A stretch of 64,000 nt of DNA from Halorientalis persicus (GCF_900110215.1 NZ_FOCX01000005.1:124001-188000), one strand, 5' to 3'; counted from the first letter of the stretch, positions 43,856-51,939 are shown. Made by a program: numbers and translations. Notes: a model not told the origin generated them from the sequence alone.

Positions 43856-44976
43856 CGCAACTCGCGGGCGATCACGTCCTTCTGGATCTCGGTGGTCCCC
43901 TCGTAGATCGTCGTCACCTTCGCGTCGCGGTAGAACCGCTCCACGTCGAAGTCCGTCGTGTAGCCGTAACCGCCGTGGATCTGGACGGCCTCGTTGGTCA
44001 CGTCGACGGCCCCCTCGCTGGCGAAGTACTTGGCCATACTCGCCGCGCCGCGAACGTCCTCGCCCGCGTCCGCACGCCGCGCGGCGTCGCGCGTCAACAG
44101 CCGACCCGCGCGAACGGTGGTCTGCATCTCCGCGAGTTTGTGCCGGATCGCCTGGAAGTCGCCGATCGGTTGATCGAACTGCTCGCGCTCGTCGGCATAC
44201 TCGACCGCGGCGTCCAGCGCGGCCTGTGCGAGCCCGACCGACTGCGCGGCGATGCCGATGCGACCACCCGTGAGGATAGACAGCGCGGCCGACAGCCCCC
44301 GACCTTCCTCGGTCAGCCGGTACTCGGCCGGGATCCGCGCGCCGTCGAACTCCAGTGTCGTCGTGTCGCTCGCTCGCAGTCCGAGTTTGTCCTCTTTCTT
44401 CCCGACTTCCAGGCCGTCGGTGTCTTTCGGCACGAGAAACTGCGTGACACTCGACGGGTCCTCGCGGTCGGTCTTGGCGAACAGGACGACCACGCCCGAG
44501 CGCTCGCCGTTGGTGATCCACTGCTTGGTGCCGTCGATCACGTACTCGTCGCCGTCACGGCGCGCCTCGGTCGTCATCTCCGCGGGGTTCGAGCCGGCGT
44601 CGGGTTCCGAGAGCGCGAACGCGCCGACGGGCCGCCCCTCGACCATCTCCGGTAACCAGTCTTCGCGCAGGGACTCGCTGCCGAATTTGCGGATGCAGGA
44701 GGTCGCCAGACAGTGGACCGAGAGCGCGGTGGCGACCGCCAGCGCGCCGTGGGCGACGGCTTCGTTGACGACGGCGTAGGTCACGCGGTCGGCGTCGTAG
44801 CCGCCGAACTCCTCGGGCACTGTGAGCCCCGTCAGGTCGAGGTCGGCCAGCCCGTCCCAGACGTCCTCCGGGAACTCGCCGGTTTCGTCGGCCTCGCGAG
44901 CGACCGGTCGGATCTCTTCGGCGGCGAACTCCTGAACCGTGTCACGGATCGCTTCCTGTTCGGGCGAGAGGTGCAT
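43852..44976 (-). CDS. acyl-CoA dehydrogenase
   Basis: 374 residues. Flavoprotein that introduces a trans-2 double bond into acyl-CoA. The N-terminal helical domain (LSPEQEAIRDTVQEFAAEEIRPVAREAD), the FAD motif FALSEPDAGSNPAEM, and the C-terminal VQIHGGYGYTTDFDVERFYRDAKVTTIYEGTTEIQKDVIARE with the catalytic Glu in IYEGT are all present. The acyl specificity is unknown. ATG 44976 gives the normal N-terminus. Confidence 0.95.
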   Translation of the reverse strand: MHLSPEQEAIRDTVQEFAAEEIRPVAREADETGEFPEDVWDGLADLDLTGLTVPEEFGGYDADRVTYAVVNEAVAHGALAVATALSVHCLATSCIRKFGSESLREDWLPEMVEGRPVGAFALSEPDAGSNPAEMTTEARRDGDEYVIDGTKQWITNGERSGVVVLFAKTDREDPSSVTQFLVPKDTDGLEVGKKEDKLGLRASDTTTLEFDGARIPAEYRLTEEGRGLSAALSILTGGRIGIAAQSVGLAQAALDAAVEYADEREQFDQPIGDFQAIRHKLAEMQTTVRAGRLLTRDAARRADAGEDVRGAASMAKYFASEGAVDVTNEAVQIHGGYGYTTDFDVERFYRDAKVTTIYEGTTEIQKDVIARELR

Positions 44977-45030
44977 GGCGCTATCTGGTGGGCACGGCAC
45001 AAAAACGAACGGGACACCACCGTGGGTCGG

Positions 45031-45531
45031 TCAGGCCTCGGCGAGTTCCACGTCGAGGCGGTCTTCGAGCTTGGAGATGACGGAGCCGCCGACGCCGGCC
45101 TGGGTGGCACGGCCCTGTTCGACGGCCAGCAGGTCGGCCTGATCGATGCCGAGTTCGTCGGCGAGTTCTTCGAGCTGGAGGCCGGCGTCCTGGCGGGCGG
45201 TGGTGAGTCGCTTGCCGTAGTCGGTGACCAGGTAGGGCAACTGGTCGTCCTCGTAGTCGGTGCCTTCTTCCTCCCAGTGGCTCGGGTCGCCTTTGCGTGC
45301 GTCGTCGATGCGAGCGGTGTTCTGGGCCGCGCGGCGCTTGCGGTCGCTGTCGCTTCTGCTGTCGTCGTCGGAACTGTCGCTCGTGTCGTCACCGTGCTGT
45401 GCGCAGTCCGCGCAGACTTCGAGTTGGGCCCCGGCGACGTTCGCCGTGCGGAGGTCGTCGTCCTCCGCTCCGCAGAGTTCGCAGCTCCCGCCGGCGTTTC
45501 CGCCCGCGCCGCCGGTCGAGTATTTGGCCAT
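45031..45531 (-). CDS. archaeal multiprotein bridging factor aMBF1
   Basis: 166 residues. An N-terminal zinc ribbon (CELCGAEDDDLRTANVAGAQLEVCADC) and a Ser/Asp-rich acidic linker precede the Cro-type helix-turn-helix (YGKRLTTARQDAGLQLEELADELGIDQADLLAVEQGRATQAGVGGSVISKLEDRL). This order is diagnostic of archaeal MBF1, a ribosome- or transcription-linked factor. Only the MAKYSTGGAGG start (45531) gives the usual N-terminus. Confidence 0.93.
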   Translation of the reverse strand: MAKYSTGGAGGNAGGSCELCGAEDDDLRTANVAGAQLEVCADCAQHGDDTSDSSDDDSRSDSDRKRRAAQNTARIDDARKGDPSHWEEEGTDYEDDQLPYLVTDYGKRLTTARQDAGLQLEELADELGIDQADLLAVEQGRATQAGVGGSVISKLEDRLDVELAEA

Positions 45532-45648
45532 ACGGGCGGTAATAGCTGCCCCGTATTTGAAAGGTCCGTTTCCGACACCGCCCGTGCTCACGCACTGCCC
45601 CGACTCGGTGAGCCGACCGGGCCGGCTCGCCGTCGGCAAACGAAAGCC

Positions 45649-45656
45649 CTTTTATC
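45649..45656 (+). promoter_or_regulatory. TATA element of tRNA-Leu
   Basis: CTTTTATC about 44 bases upstream of the mature tRNA 5' end, leaving a short 5' leader. Confidence 0.5.
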
Positions 45657-45695
45657 CGGCCACGGATACCGATGGAGTGCAGACAGACTCACAGT

Positions 45696-45756
<61 letters not shown>

Positions 45757-45780
<24 letters not shown>

Positions 45781-45883
45781 CTCAACTGCGGGCGTTGCCC
45801 GCGACCAGAGTGCGGGTGCACTCCCCTTGGGACTGCATCCACGCATCATTCCTTTCGGAACAAATCGGTGAGCGACAGCGACG
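45757..45883. repeat. 127-base repeat, copy 1 (tRNA-Leu 3' end plus three hairpins)
   Basis: Starts inside the tRNA T arm and ends at GACAGCGACG. The second copy is at 46180-46306; I count three mismatches. Downstream of the tRNA the copy holds three small stem-loops: GCGGGC-gtt-GCCCGC (45788-45802), AGTGC-gggt-GCACT (45809-45822) and TTCC-tttc-GGAA (45849-45860). Confidence 0.9.
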
Positions 45884-45904
45884 TACCATTCGTGAGTGTC
45901 CGAA

Positions 45905-45955
45905 CCAGGCCAACGGCCCATCGTTGCGGGCGCTGTCCCGTAGGGGTCCGCCGGT
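45905..45955 (+). pseudogene. tRNA-Leu internal fragment
   Basis: CCAGGCCAACGGC ... GGTCCGCCGGT matches tRNA bases 45711-45761 with three differences. The anticodon loop now reads TTGCGGG and the stem no longer pairs. The 5' part and the T loop are missing, so it cannot be a tRNA. Confidence 0.85.
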
Positions 45956-45963
45956 GAGCGGTG

Positions 45964-45988
45964 CGAGGTCGAACACAGTGAGACCTCG
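45964..45988. repeat. hairpin with loop GAACACAGTGA
   Basis: CGAGGTC-GAACACAGTGA-GACCTCG, perfect seven-base stem. First of three hairpins in this locus sharing the 11-base loop consensus GAACRMAGTGA. Confidence 0.8.
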
Positions 45989-45996
45989 GTACGCGA

Positions 45997-46017
45997 GCGG
46001 GGAACGAAGTGACCCGC
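45997..46017. repeat. hairpin with loop GAACGAAGTGA
   Basis: GCGGG-GAACGAAGTGA-CCCGC, perfect five-base stem. A degenerate relative (AGCGAACGAAGTGAGCG) occurs near 46096-46112. Confidence 0.8.
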
Positions 46018-46071
46018 GAGCATCGGTTTGCCGACCGCGAACGCCGTGACGAGCGAAGCGACGTGACGGAA

Positions 46072-46093
46072 GTTCAAATTTCGGTCCCGCGCA
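46072..46093 (+). pseudogene. tRNA T-arm/acceptor fragment
   Basis: GTTCAAATTTCGGTCCCGCGCA resembles the tRNA-Leu 3' end (TTCAAATCCGGTCCCACGCA) with several changes. It is a decayed copy of the same 3' end. Confidence 0.6.
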
Positions 46094-46124
46094 TGAGCGA
46101 ACGAAGTGAGCGAAGGGCAAGACC

Positions 46125-46134
46125 GATTTGAACC
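46125..46134 (-). repeat. inverted T-loop fragment
   Basis: GATTTGAACC is the exact reverse complement of GGTTCAAATC in the tRNA T arm, so one fragment in the array lies in the opposite orientation. Confidence 0.5.
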
Positions 46135-46147
46135 CTGGAAGTCGCAG

Positions 46148-46168
46148 CGGCCGAACGCAGTGAGGCCG
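46148..46168. repeat. hairpin with loop GAACGCAGTGA
   Basis: CGGCC-GAACGCAGTGA-GGCCG, perfect five-base stem; third clear member of the hairpin family in this locus. Confidence 0.8.
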
Positions 46169-46179
46169 ACCGTCTTCCA

Positions 46180-46306
46180 CCGGTTCAAATCCAGTCCCAC
46201 GCACTCAACTGCGGGTGTTGCCCGCGACGAGAGTGCGGGTGCACTCCCCTTGGGACTGCATCCACGCATCATTCCTTTCGGAACAAATCGGTGAGCGACA
46301 GCGACG
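46180..46306. repeat. 127-base repeat, copy 2
   Basis: Second copy of the tRNA-Leu 3' end plus three-hairpin unit, 423 bases after the first. One of the three differences changes hairpin 1 from GCGGGC to GCGGGT, which keeps a G:U pair, so the stem survives. Confidence 0.9.
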
Positions 46307-46350
46307 AGTCCCTCGAAAAAGCACTTGCCGGGCGCCGACACAGGTTGGCA

Positions 46351-46752
46351 ATGGATCGCCCAACGGCCCTCCTTGCACTCTCAGTTACTGTGCTCCTCCT
46401 TTCGGGGTGTACTAGCGCTCCAAGTGGGGACCAACCGCCACGGACGACGGTCGCGCCAGCACAGCTTCCGGACAGTGCGGCGACGGACCGAGCACTGGCT
46501 GCGGAGACGGAGTCCGTTTCGAGTCAGTTGTGGAACGCGAGTTGTCTCGACTACTGGGAGATCGGCCAGTTCACAGCCGAAGCGGAGGCGACAGTCACGA
46601 ACCGAACGAAGCACGGCGTCGTCGTCGACGTTCAGCGGCCCTACTCGTGGGCGAAAGACGGCGGCGTCGCCGATGCGGTCGCGAACGCGCGTTACCTCGT
46701 GACCGAAAACGAGACGATTCGCCGCTCCGGGCCGTCGATCGACCCCTGCTAG
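46351..46752 (+). CDS. Sec-type lipoprotein of unknown function
   Basis: 133 residues. Signal peptide MDRPTALLALSVTVLLLSGC with lipobox (Cys20) and no twin Arg, so probably Sec-exported, unlike most lipoproteins here. The exported part has no recognised domain; Trp/Tyr-rich stretch LWNASCLDYWEIGQ and a Cys pair could form a disulfide. An upstream open frame runs into the tRNA-fragment repeat and is unlikely to be translated. Confidence 0.65.
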   Translation: MDRPTALLALSVTVLLLSGCTSAPSGDQPPRTTVAPAQLPDSAATDRALAAETESVSSQLWNASCLDYWEIGQFTAEAEATVTNRTKHGVVVDVQRPYSWAKDGGVADAVANARYLVTENETIRRSGPSIDPC

Positions 46753-46807
46753 ATTCCCGTCTCGATCGACCGATTCGGCTCGATCGCTGCGGGACGGTAA
46801 CGGGGGT

Positions 46808-47443
46808 CTACTCCTCGGCCTCGTCCTCGTCGATGCCCGGGATGTCCGGCACGTCCCGGTCGTCCGACGCGCTCATCTCGGTCACCTTGATCGTTCCCGA
46901 CACGTCGGAGAAACTCTCTTCGAGGTCGGACATATCGACGCCGACTTGGTCGCGTCGGTCGTCGAGGCGTTGTTTGATCTTCGCGTACTCGTCGCTGGCC
47001 TCGAGTTCCGCGCTGGATTTTTCCTTCTCGAGTGTCGCCTTCTTCGAGACCAGCGCGAGGAACCGACGGAAGTCGTCGTCGTAGGTCGCCCGCTCTAACA
47101 TCTCGCTGACGACCTCGTTGAGTTCCTCGCGTTCGATGGGCTTGACGAGGTACTCGTCGAATCCCATGTCGATGATGTCGAAGTCCGGGTCGACCGCGGT
47201 TAGCATGACGACCCGACAGTCGAGCTGGCGGGACTCGATCTCTTCGAGGACGGCGTCGCCGGATACCTCCGGCATCCGCCGGTCGAGCAGCACCACGTCG
47301 ACGGTCTCGTCGAGTTCCTCGAGCGCCTCTTTCCCGTTGTAGGCGGTCCGGACGTCGTACTCGTCCGACAGAAACGCCGTATACGTGTTCGCGATAGCCC
47401 TGTTGTCGTCCACGACGAGGACGACCGGAGATCCCTGACTCAT
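46808..47443 (-). CDS. HalX-domain response regulator
   Basis: 211 residues. Receiver (about 6-120) with Asp54 (VVLLDRRMPE) and K in YLVKPIE, followed by the helical HalX domain and a low-complexity acidic tail. It resembles the protein at 31109-31699. No kinase is adjacent, so its partner is unknown. Confidence 0.9.
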   Translation of the reverse strand: MSQGSPVVLVVDDNRAIANTYTAFLSDEYDVRTAYNGKEALEELDETVDVVLLDRRMPEVSGDAVLEEIESRQLDCRVVMLTAVDPDFDIIDMGFDEYLVKPIEREELNEVVSEMLERATYDDDFRRFLALVSKKATLEKEKSSAELEASDEYAKIKQRLDDRRDQVGVDMSDLEESFSDVSGTIKVTEMSASDDRDVPDIPGIDEDEAEE

Positions 47444-47692
47444 CTGTCAATCACGCCGTACTGGCAGGCACCCAACAACACCACGGATTCGCGAACCATT
47501 CTTATTCCTCGTATGACCGCAAGTCAAGAAATAGATTGGGGGAAATACGGGGTCCGAATGAGGTTCCACTCGGTATAGCGGTAATTTTCACTGAATTATC
47601 CCTGATGTTTCCGGACCCACGACCGCCAGTGACCGACTGCTGACCGGTGCCGGGACGACCCAGTCTGTTATCAGATTAGATAATCGCACGAG
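47444..47692. other. AT-richer spacer without identifiable genes
   Basis: Lies between the HalX regulator start and the C-rich element. It contains short AT runs, probably promoter sequence for the HalX gene, but I see no ORF or RNA gene in it. Confidence 0.4.
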
Positions 47693-47695
47693 TAT

Positions 47696-47703
47696 CTTTA
47701 TTA
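47696..47703 (+). promoter_or_regulatory. TATA-like element before the C-rich tract
   Basis: CTTTATTA, followed 30 or so bases later by two small hairpins and the C-rich tract. It could drive a short RNA of about 120 bases. Confidence 0.35.
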
Positions 47704-47726
47704 CTGGCCTCCCAAGATATACACGT

Positions 47727-47846
47727 GCTGGCACAGTGGTGATGTACTGACTCACCACCAACCCACCCCACCCACCCCCACACCCACCCTACGTTTACCC
47801 CCCTTGTCCCCACCCACCCACCCCACACATCCTCCCTCACTCTTTC
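47727..47846 (+). ncRNA. possible structured, C-rich small RNA
   Basis: The putative transcript begins near a TATA-like element (47696-47703). It would contain the hairpin GTGGTGA-(9)-TCACCAC at 47736-47758, then a stretch from about 47750 to 47845 with only two G residues (47793 and 47806), so the RNA tail cannot fold on itself. The opposite strand is G-run-rich and could form a G-quadruplex. No ORF explains it. Transcription is not shown by the sequence, so this call is tentative. Confidence 0.25.
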
Positions 47847-47892
47847 AGTACCACCAAGTCGCTACGCTATCGTAGGCGATTGGACCGCCGGT

Positions 47893-47899
47893 CTTTATC
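47893..47899 (+). promoter_or_regulatory. TATA element of the htrA-like gene
   Basis: CTTTATC centred 27 bases upstream of the ATG at 47923. Confidence 0.5.
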
Positions 47900-47922
47900 C
47901 ACCGCGCTCCTAACGGCTGTGT

Positions 47923-49065
47923 ATGGGTACCGAGCAGTTGACACGGCGGCGATTGCTGGCAGCGGCCACCGGCGTCGCCGCCGGTGTTGCTGGTTGTAAC
48001 ACCCCGAGATCGGGGACGTCGGATTCGGGTAACGTCTCGAACCCGAACGCGACGGAGTTGCTCAACTCGTCGCCCGAGTCACAGTCAGTCTACACGGACG
48101 TGTACAGACAGACCATCGATTCGGTCGTCCTGATCCGTGTCTACGCGGACTCACGGGGTCGCGTGGGTGAGGGATCCGGATTCGTCTACGACGACGGCCG
48201 GTACATCGTCACGAACGAACACGTCGTGACCGACACGAGAGGTGCCATCCTCGAACCAGGAACCATCTTCGACGATATTCGCGTCCAGTTCACCGACGGG
48301 CAGTGGCGCACCGCCGGGGTCGTCGGCACCGATGCCTACAGCGACCTCGCCGTCCTCGAGGTACCAGACGTCCCGGACTCGGCGACACCGCTCTCGCTCA
48401 TCGGCGGCGAAGTCGCCATCGGGCAGCCAGTTATCGCGATTGGAAATCCGCTCGGCTACACCGGATCGATGACCACGGGTGTGGTCAGCGGTGTCGACCG
48501 GTCCCTGCCCGCACGCAACAACTTCCGCATCCCGGACGCGATCCAGACGGACGCGCCGGTCAACCCAGGTAACAGCGGCGGACCGCTGGTGACGCTCGAC
48601 GGCGACGTCGCGGGCGTCATCAACTCCGGCGGCGGCGACAACATCGGCTTCGCCATCTCTGCCGCGCTAACGAACCGTGTCGCCCCGTCACTGATCGAGA
48701 CCGGCGACTATCAACACTCGTTCATGGGTGTCAGCCTCACCAGCGTCACACCGCTGATCGCCCAGGCCGAAGGGCTCTCCGACGCCGACGGCGTCTACAT
48801 CGCCGACGTTCGCCCGAACGGGCCCGCCAGCGGCGTCCTCCAGGGATCGACCGAAACCACGACCATCGACGGCGTTGGCGTACCGACCGGCGGCGACGTG
48901 GTCGTCGGGATGGGTGGACAAACGATCCGGAGCCAGGAAGAACTCTCGACCTATCTCGCGCTGGTCACCAGTCCGGGTGACACGATCCCCGTCGAAGTCA
49001 TCCGCGACGGGCGTCGCACCACCGTCCAGCTTACACTCGGTGAGCGTCCCGAACCCTACGCCTGA
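47923..49065 (+). CDS. HtrA/DegP-like serine protease, Tat lipoprotein
   Basis: 380 residues. Twin-Arg signal (LTRRRLLAAATGVAAGVAGC) with lipobox Cys25. Trypsin-like triad: His100 (TNEHVV), Asp141 (YSDLAVLEV) and Ser218 (NPGNSGGPLV). A C-terminal PDZ domain (about 270-375) ends QLTLGERPEPYA. It probably degrades or chaperones misfolded proteins outside the membrane. Export as a folded lipoprotein is typical for haloarchaea. Confidence 0.95.
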   Translation: MGTEQLTRRRLLAAATGVAAGVAGCNTPRSGTSDSGNVSNPNATELLNSSPESQSVYTDVYRQTIDSVVLIRVYADSRGRVGEGSGFVYDDGRYIVTNEHVVTDTRGAILEPGTIFDDIRVQFTDGQWRTAGVVGTDAYSDLAVLEVPDVPDSATPLSLIGGEVAIGQPVIAIGNPLGYTGSMTTGVVSGVDRSLPARNNFRIPDAIQTDAPVNPGNSGGPLVTLDGDVAGVINSGGGDNIGFAISAALTNRVAPSLIETGDYQHSFMGVSLTSVTPLIAQAEGLSDADGVYIADVRPNGPASGVLQGSTETTTIDGVGVPTGGDVVVGMGGQTIRSQEELSTYLALVTSPGDTIPVEVIRDGRRTTVQLTLGERPEPYA

Positions 49066-49134
49066 GTTGCGGCCGGGGTCGATCGCCCGGTGCGAACGGA
49101 AACGCACATTCCTGTTCGGGACCTGGGTTCGATC

Positions 49135-49695
49135 ATGGAACTGCGCGCGCGAGACCGTGTCCCCGAGTTGACCGGCCTGTTGACCGTCGTCGCGCTCGCG
49201 CTGGTGTTCGGTGCCGTTCTGGGCTGGATCCCCGAGCGAGCGCTCCCCCGGGCCCCGGAGTGGGTCCTCGCCGCCATCCCCCACGTCAACGCCGTCGTGA
49301 GCGTCCTCGCCATCGCCATCATCCTCGCCGGCTGGCGTGCGATCCGGAACGGGAACGTCGCCCGCCACCGCACCGCGATGATCGCCGGCCTCGTCCTGTT
49401 CGCCACCTTCCTCGCCCTCTATCTCTACCGGGTGAGCCTCGAGGGCCCCTCCGGCTTCCCGGGACCGGCCGCCGTCGAACAGTTCGTCTACTTCCCGATC
49501 CTCGGTATCCATATGCTCCTGGCTATCGTCTGTATCCCCTTGCTGTTTTACGTCCTCCTGCTGGCGCTGACCCGGCCCGCTGGCGAACTCTCGGGGACGA
49601 ACCATCCACGGGTCGGCCGCGTGGCCGCGACGCTATGGCTCGTCTCCTTTGCTCTCGGGACCGTCGTCTACCTGCTGTTGTACGTGCTGTACTAG
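49135..49695 (+). CDS. DUF420 family membrane protein
   Basis: 186 residues, five predicted helices, with PHVNAVVSVLAIAIILAGWRAIRNG and ARHRTAMIAGLVLFATFLALYLYR characteristic of DUF420 (cytochrome-oxidase-associated in some bacteria). Function unknown. ATG 49135 is preferred over a GTG 15 codons upstream because it begins just before the first helix. Confidence 0.85.
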   Translation: MELRARDRVPELTGLLTVVALALVFGAVLGWIPERALPRAPEWVLAAIPHVNAVVSVLAIAIILAGWRAIRNGNVARHRTAMIAGLVLFATFLALYLYRVSLEGPSGFPGPAAVEQFVYFPILGIHMLLAIVCIPLLFYVLLLALTRPAGELSGTNHPRVGRVAATLWLVSFALGTVVYLLLYVLY

Positions 49696-49986
49696 CTGGA
49701 ACCACCTCGTCGATCCCGCGAACGGGAACCAACCGGCGATCGACTACTGATCGAGCGGATAGACGAGAATCCCCTGTCCGACGGGATCACGAGGCCGGCC
49801 GAGACGGACGGCGACGAGGGCGATACACGGTCGGCCCGCGTCGAATTGTATCACGTTCACCCGCCCAGACTCGAAGCGGACGGTCTCATCGAGTGGCGTC
49901 AGGGCACCTCAGAGATCGTCAAGGAACCCCGGTTCGAGGAAGCCCGCCCCATCGTCGAACTCGCGGCCGATCACGCGAGCGACTGA
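49696..49986 (+). pseudogene. fragment of a DUF7344-like winged-helix gene
   Basis: Open frame without any ATG or GTG start, encoding ...DRLLIERIDENPLSDGIT...TRSARVELYHVHPPRLEADGLIEW... and ending AADHASD. The second half matches the wing and third helix of DUF7344-type haloarchaeal winged-helix proteins. The N-terminal helices are missing and the stop of the upstream DUF420 gene lies in the same frame, so this is probably a truncated remnant. The remaining 127 bases up to purF hold nothing else. Confidence 0.5.
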
Positions 49987-50113
49987 CTCGACAGCTCCGC
50001 CCCAGCTCACACAGTCGGAGACTCTCCTTGCCGGTCGAGTCTCCCGACTCACGGTTCCCGCTGGTCACCGTTCGTGCAGTCGGCGGCTCTCTCCCGAGGG
50101 GTCGAGCCGCCCG

Positions 50114-51559
50114 TCAATCGTCCGCACTCGCAGCCGTCCCGATGGCGGGTCGGTCGACGTCGCGGTCTTTGGCCTCGCCCTCGATGTCGTAGGGGTACTC
50201 CCCCGTGACACAGCCGAGACAGAGATCGGCTTTGGACTTCGAGAGCGCGTCGGCGACCGAGTCGATCGAGAGGTAGGAAAGCGAGTCCGCGCCGATCTCG
50301 TCGCGGATGTCCGCGACGGACTGGTCGGCCGCGATCAACTCCTCGCGGGAGGCCATGTCGATCCCCATGTAACACGGGGCGACGATGGGTGGCGCGCCGA
50401 TCCGGACGTGAACCTCCTCCGCGCCAGCGTCGTACAGCAACTGTACCAGTTGATTCGAGGTCGTCCCCCGGACGATGGAGTCGTCGATCAGTGTCACGGT
50501 CTTGCCCTCGACCGTCGACTTGATCGGGTTGAGCTTCAGCCGGACCGCCCGCTCGCGCTCGTCCTGGGTCGGCATGATGAAGGTTCGGCCGACGTAGCGG
50601 TTCTTCATCAGCCCCTCCGCGAACTCGACGCCGTCGGCGTCCGCGTCTTCGTTGGCCGCCTCGGCGTAGCCGGAAGCGAAGGCGCGCCCGGAGTCGGGCA
50701 CCGGCATCACCACGTCGGAGTCGATGCCGCTCTCGTCCCAGAGCGCGCGCCCGAGGTCGCGACGCACCTCGTAGACGAGTTCGTCGTCGATCACCGAGTC
50801 CGGTCGCGCGAAGTAGACGTGCTCGAAGAAGCAATGGGCCGTGTTCTCGGGTTCGACGAGCTGGTAGGTGTCGTAGCCCGTCCCGTCGGCGTGGAGGACG
50901 ACGAGTTCGCCCGGCCGCACGTCCCGGATCAACTCGCCGTCCAGCGTGTCGATGGCCGCCGACTCGGAGGCCAGCACGTAGCCGTCTTCGAGTTCGCCGA
51001 TACAGAGCGGGCGGTTGCCTTCGGGGTCGCGCACGCCGAGCACGGTGTCGTCGTGCATGATCGTCAGCGAGTACGAGCCGTGGATCCGGCTCATCGTCCG
51101 CTTGACCGCGCGAACGAGATCCTCTTCGAGGAGGTTGCGCGCCAGATCGTGCGCGATGACCTCGGTGTCGCCGTCGGAGGTGAAGGCGTGGCCGAGTTCG
51201 GCCAGCTGGTCGCCCACCTCGTCGGCGTTGACGAGGTTGCCGTTGTGGCTCAGGCCGAGCGAGCCGCTCTTGAACGAGACGGAGAACGGCTGGGCACAGG
51301 AGGCGTTGACACTGCCGGCGGTCGGATACCGGACGTGACCGATCCCCTGTGACCCGTTCAGATCTTCGAGATCACCCTGCTCGAAGGCGTCGCCGACGAG
51401 TCCCATCTCGACGTGGGAGTGCTGTTGAAACCCGTCGTGGGTGACGATGCCGGCCGACTCCTGGCCGCGATGCTGGAGGGCGTACAGAGAGTAGTAGAGC
51501 GGGCGGGCGGCGTCCCGGTCTTCTAGCGATACGCCGACGACGCCGCACTTCTCGTGCAT
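50114..51559 (-). CDS. purF: amidophosphoribosyltransferase PurF
   Basis: 481 residues. First step of purine synthesis: PRPP plus glutamine to phosphoribosylamine. The N-terminal glutaminase uses Cys5 (MHEKCGVVGV, exposed after propeptide removal), with HRGQESAGI and GHVRYPTAG. The PRTase domain has the PRPP loop VTLIDDSIVRGTTSNQ. The C-terminal Cys cluster seen in some PurF enzymes is reduced to DLCLGC. It follows rpl37e by 24 bases on the same strand. Confidence 0.96.
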   Translation of the reverse strand: MHEKCGVVGVSLEDRDAARPLYYSLYALQHRGQESAGIVTHDGFQQHSHVEMGLVGDAFEQGDLEDLNGSQGIGHVRYPTAGSVNASCAQPFSVSFKSGSLGLSHNGNLVNADEVGDQLAELGHAFTSDGDTEVIAHDLARNLLEEDLVRAVKRTMSRIHGSYSLTIMHDDTVLGVRDPEGNRPLCIGELEDGYVLASESAAIDTLDGELIRDVRPGELVVLHADGTGYDTYQLVEPENTAHCFFEHVYFARPDSVIDDELVYEVRRDLGRALWDESGIDSDVVMPVPDSGRAFASGYAEAANEDADADGVEFAEGLMKNRYVGRTFIMPTQDERERAVRLKLNPIKSTVEGKTVTLIDDSIVRGTTSNQLVQLLYDAGAEEVHVRIGAPPIVAPCYMGIDMASREELIAADQSVADIRDEIGADSLSYLSIDSVADALSKSKADLCLGCVTGEYPYDIEGEAKDRDVDRPAIGTAASADD

Positions 51560-51583
51560 GGTGGGTGGTGGGGTGTCCGTCCG

Positions 51584-51757
51584 TTACTCGCCCGACTTCT
51601 CCTGCCAGGCGTAGTCGCGGCGCTTGGCGGATTTGCCGAACCCGCAGGACGAACAGACTTTCTTTTTCGTGTGATACGACTTCTCGCCACACCGGCGACA
51701 CTTCGTGTGTGTCGTGGTGTTTTTCTTCCCCTGACTCGGGGTTCCTGCACCAGTCAT
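51584..51757 (-). CDS. rpl37e: ribosomal protein L37e
   Basis: 57 residues, [20 protein letters not shown]... with two CxxC pairs (CRRC and CSSC) forming the zinc ribbon, and a basic C-terminus ([14 protein letters not shown]). This is the archaeal/eukaryotic large-subunit protein L37e at its usual length. It overlaps LSm by an ATGA, so LSm, L37e and PurF form an operon. Confidence 0.95.
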   Translation of the reverse strand: MTGAGTPSQGKKNTTTHTKCRRCGEKSYHTKKKVCSSCGFGKSAKRRDYAWQEKSGE

Positions 51758-51939
51758 GGGTTGATCGAAACCACGTTATCGCCGCGTATAATCGTTGTGT
51801 CTTCACCTTCCTCGATGACCAGGTTCATGTGCTGGTCGTAGCCGGTGAGTTCACCCTCGTACATCTCGCCCCCTTTCAGTTGGACCGTTACACTCGAACC
51901 GAGTGCCGCTTCGAGGACATCCAGCGGTCGTCCACTCAT
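51754..51939 (-). CDS. LSm (Sm-like archaeal) protein
   Basis: 61 residues. Sm1 motif [31 protein letters not shown] and Sm2 motif [10 protein letters not shown] are complete. LSm forms a ring that binds U-rich RNA. The pairing with rpl37e is widely conserved in haloarchaea. Start ATG 51939. Confidence 0.95.
   Translation of the reverse strand: MSGRPLDVLEAALGSSVTVQLKGGEMYEGELTGYDQHMNLVIEEGEDTTIIRGDNVVSINP

Noticed and set aside
45964-46168. CRISPR-like repeat array
   Set aside because: The hairpins share loops but not stems, spacing is irregular and there are no cas genes, so it is not a CRISPR array.
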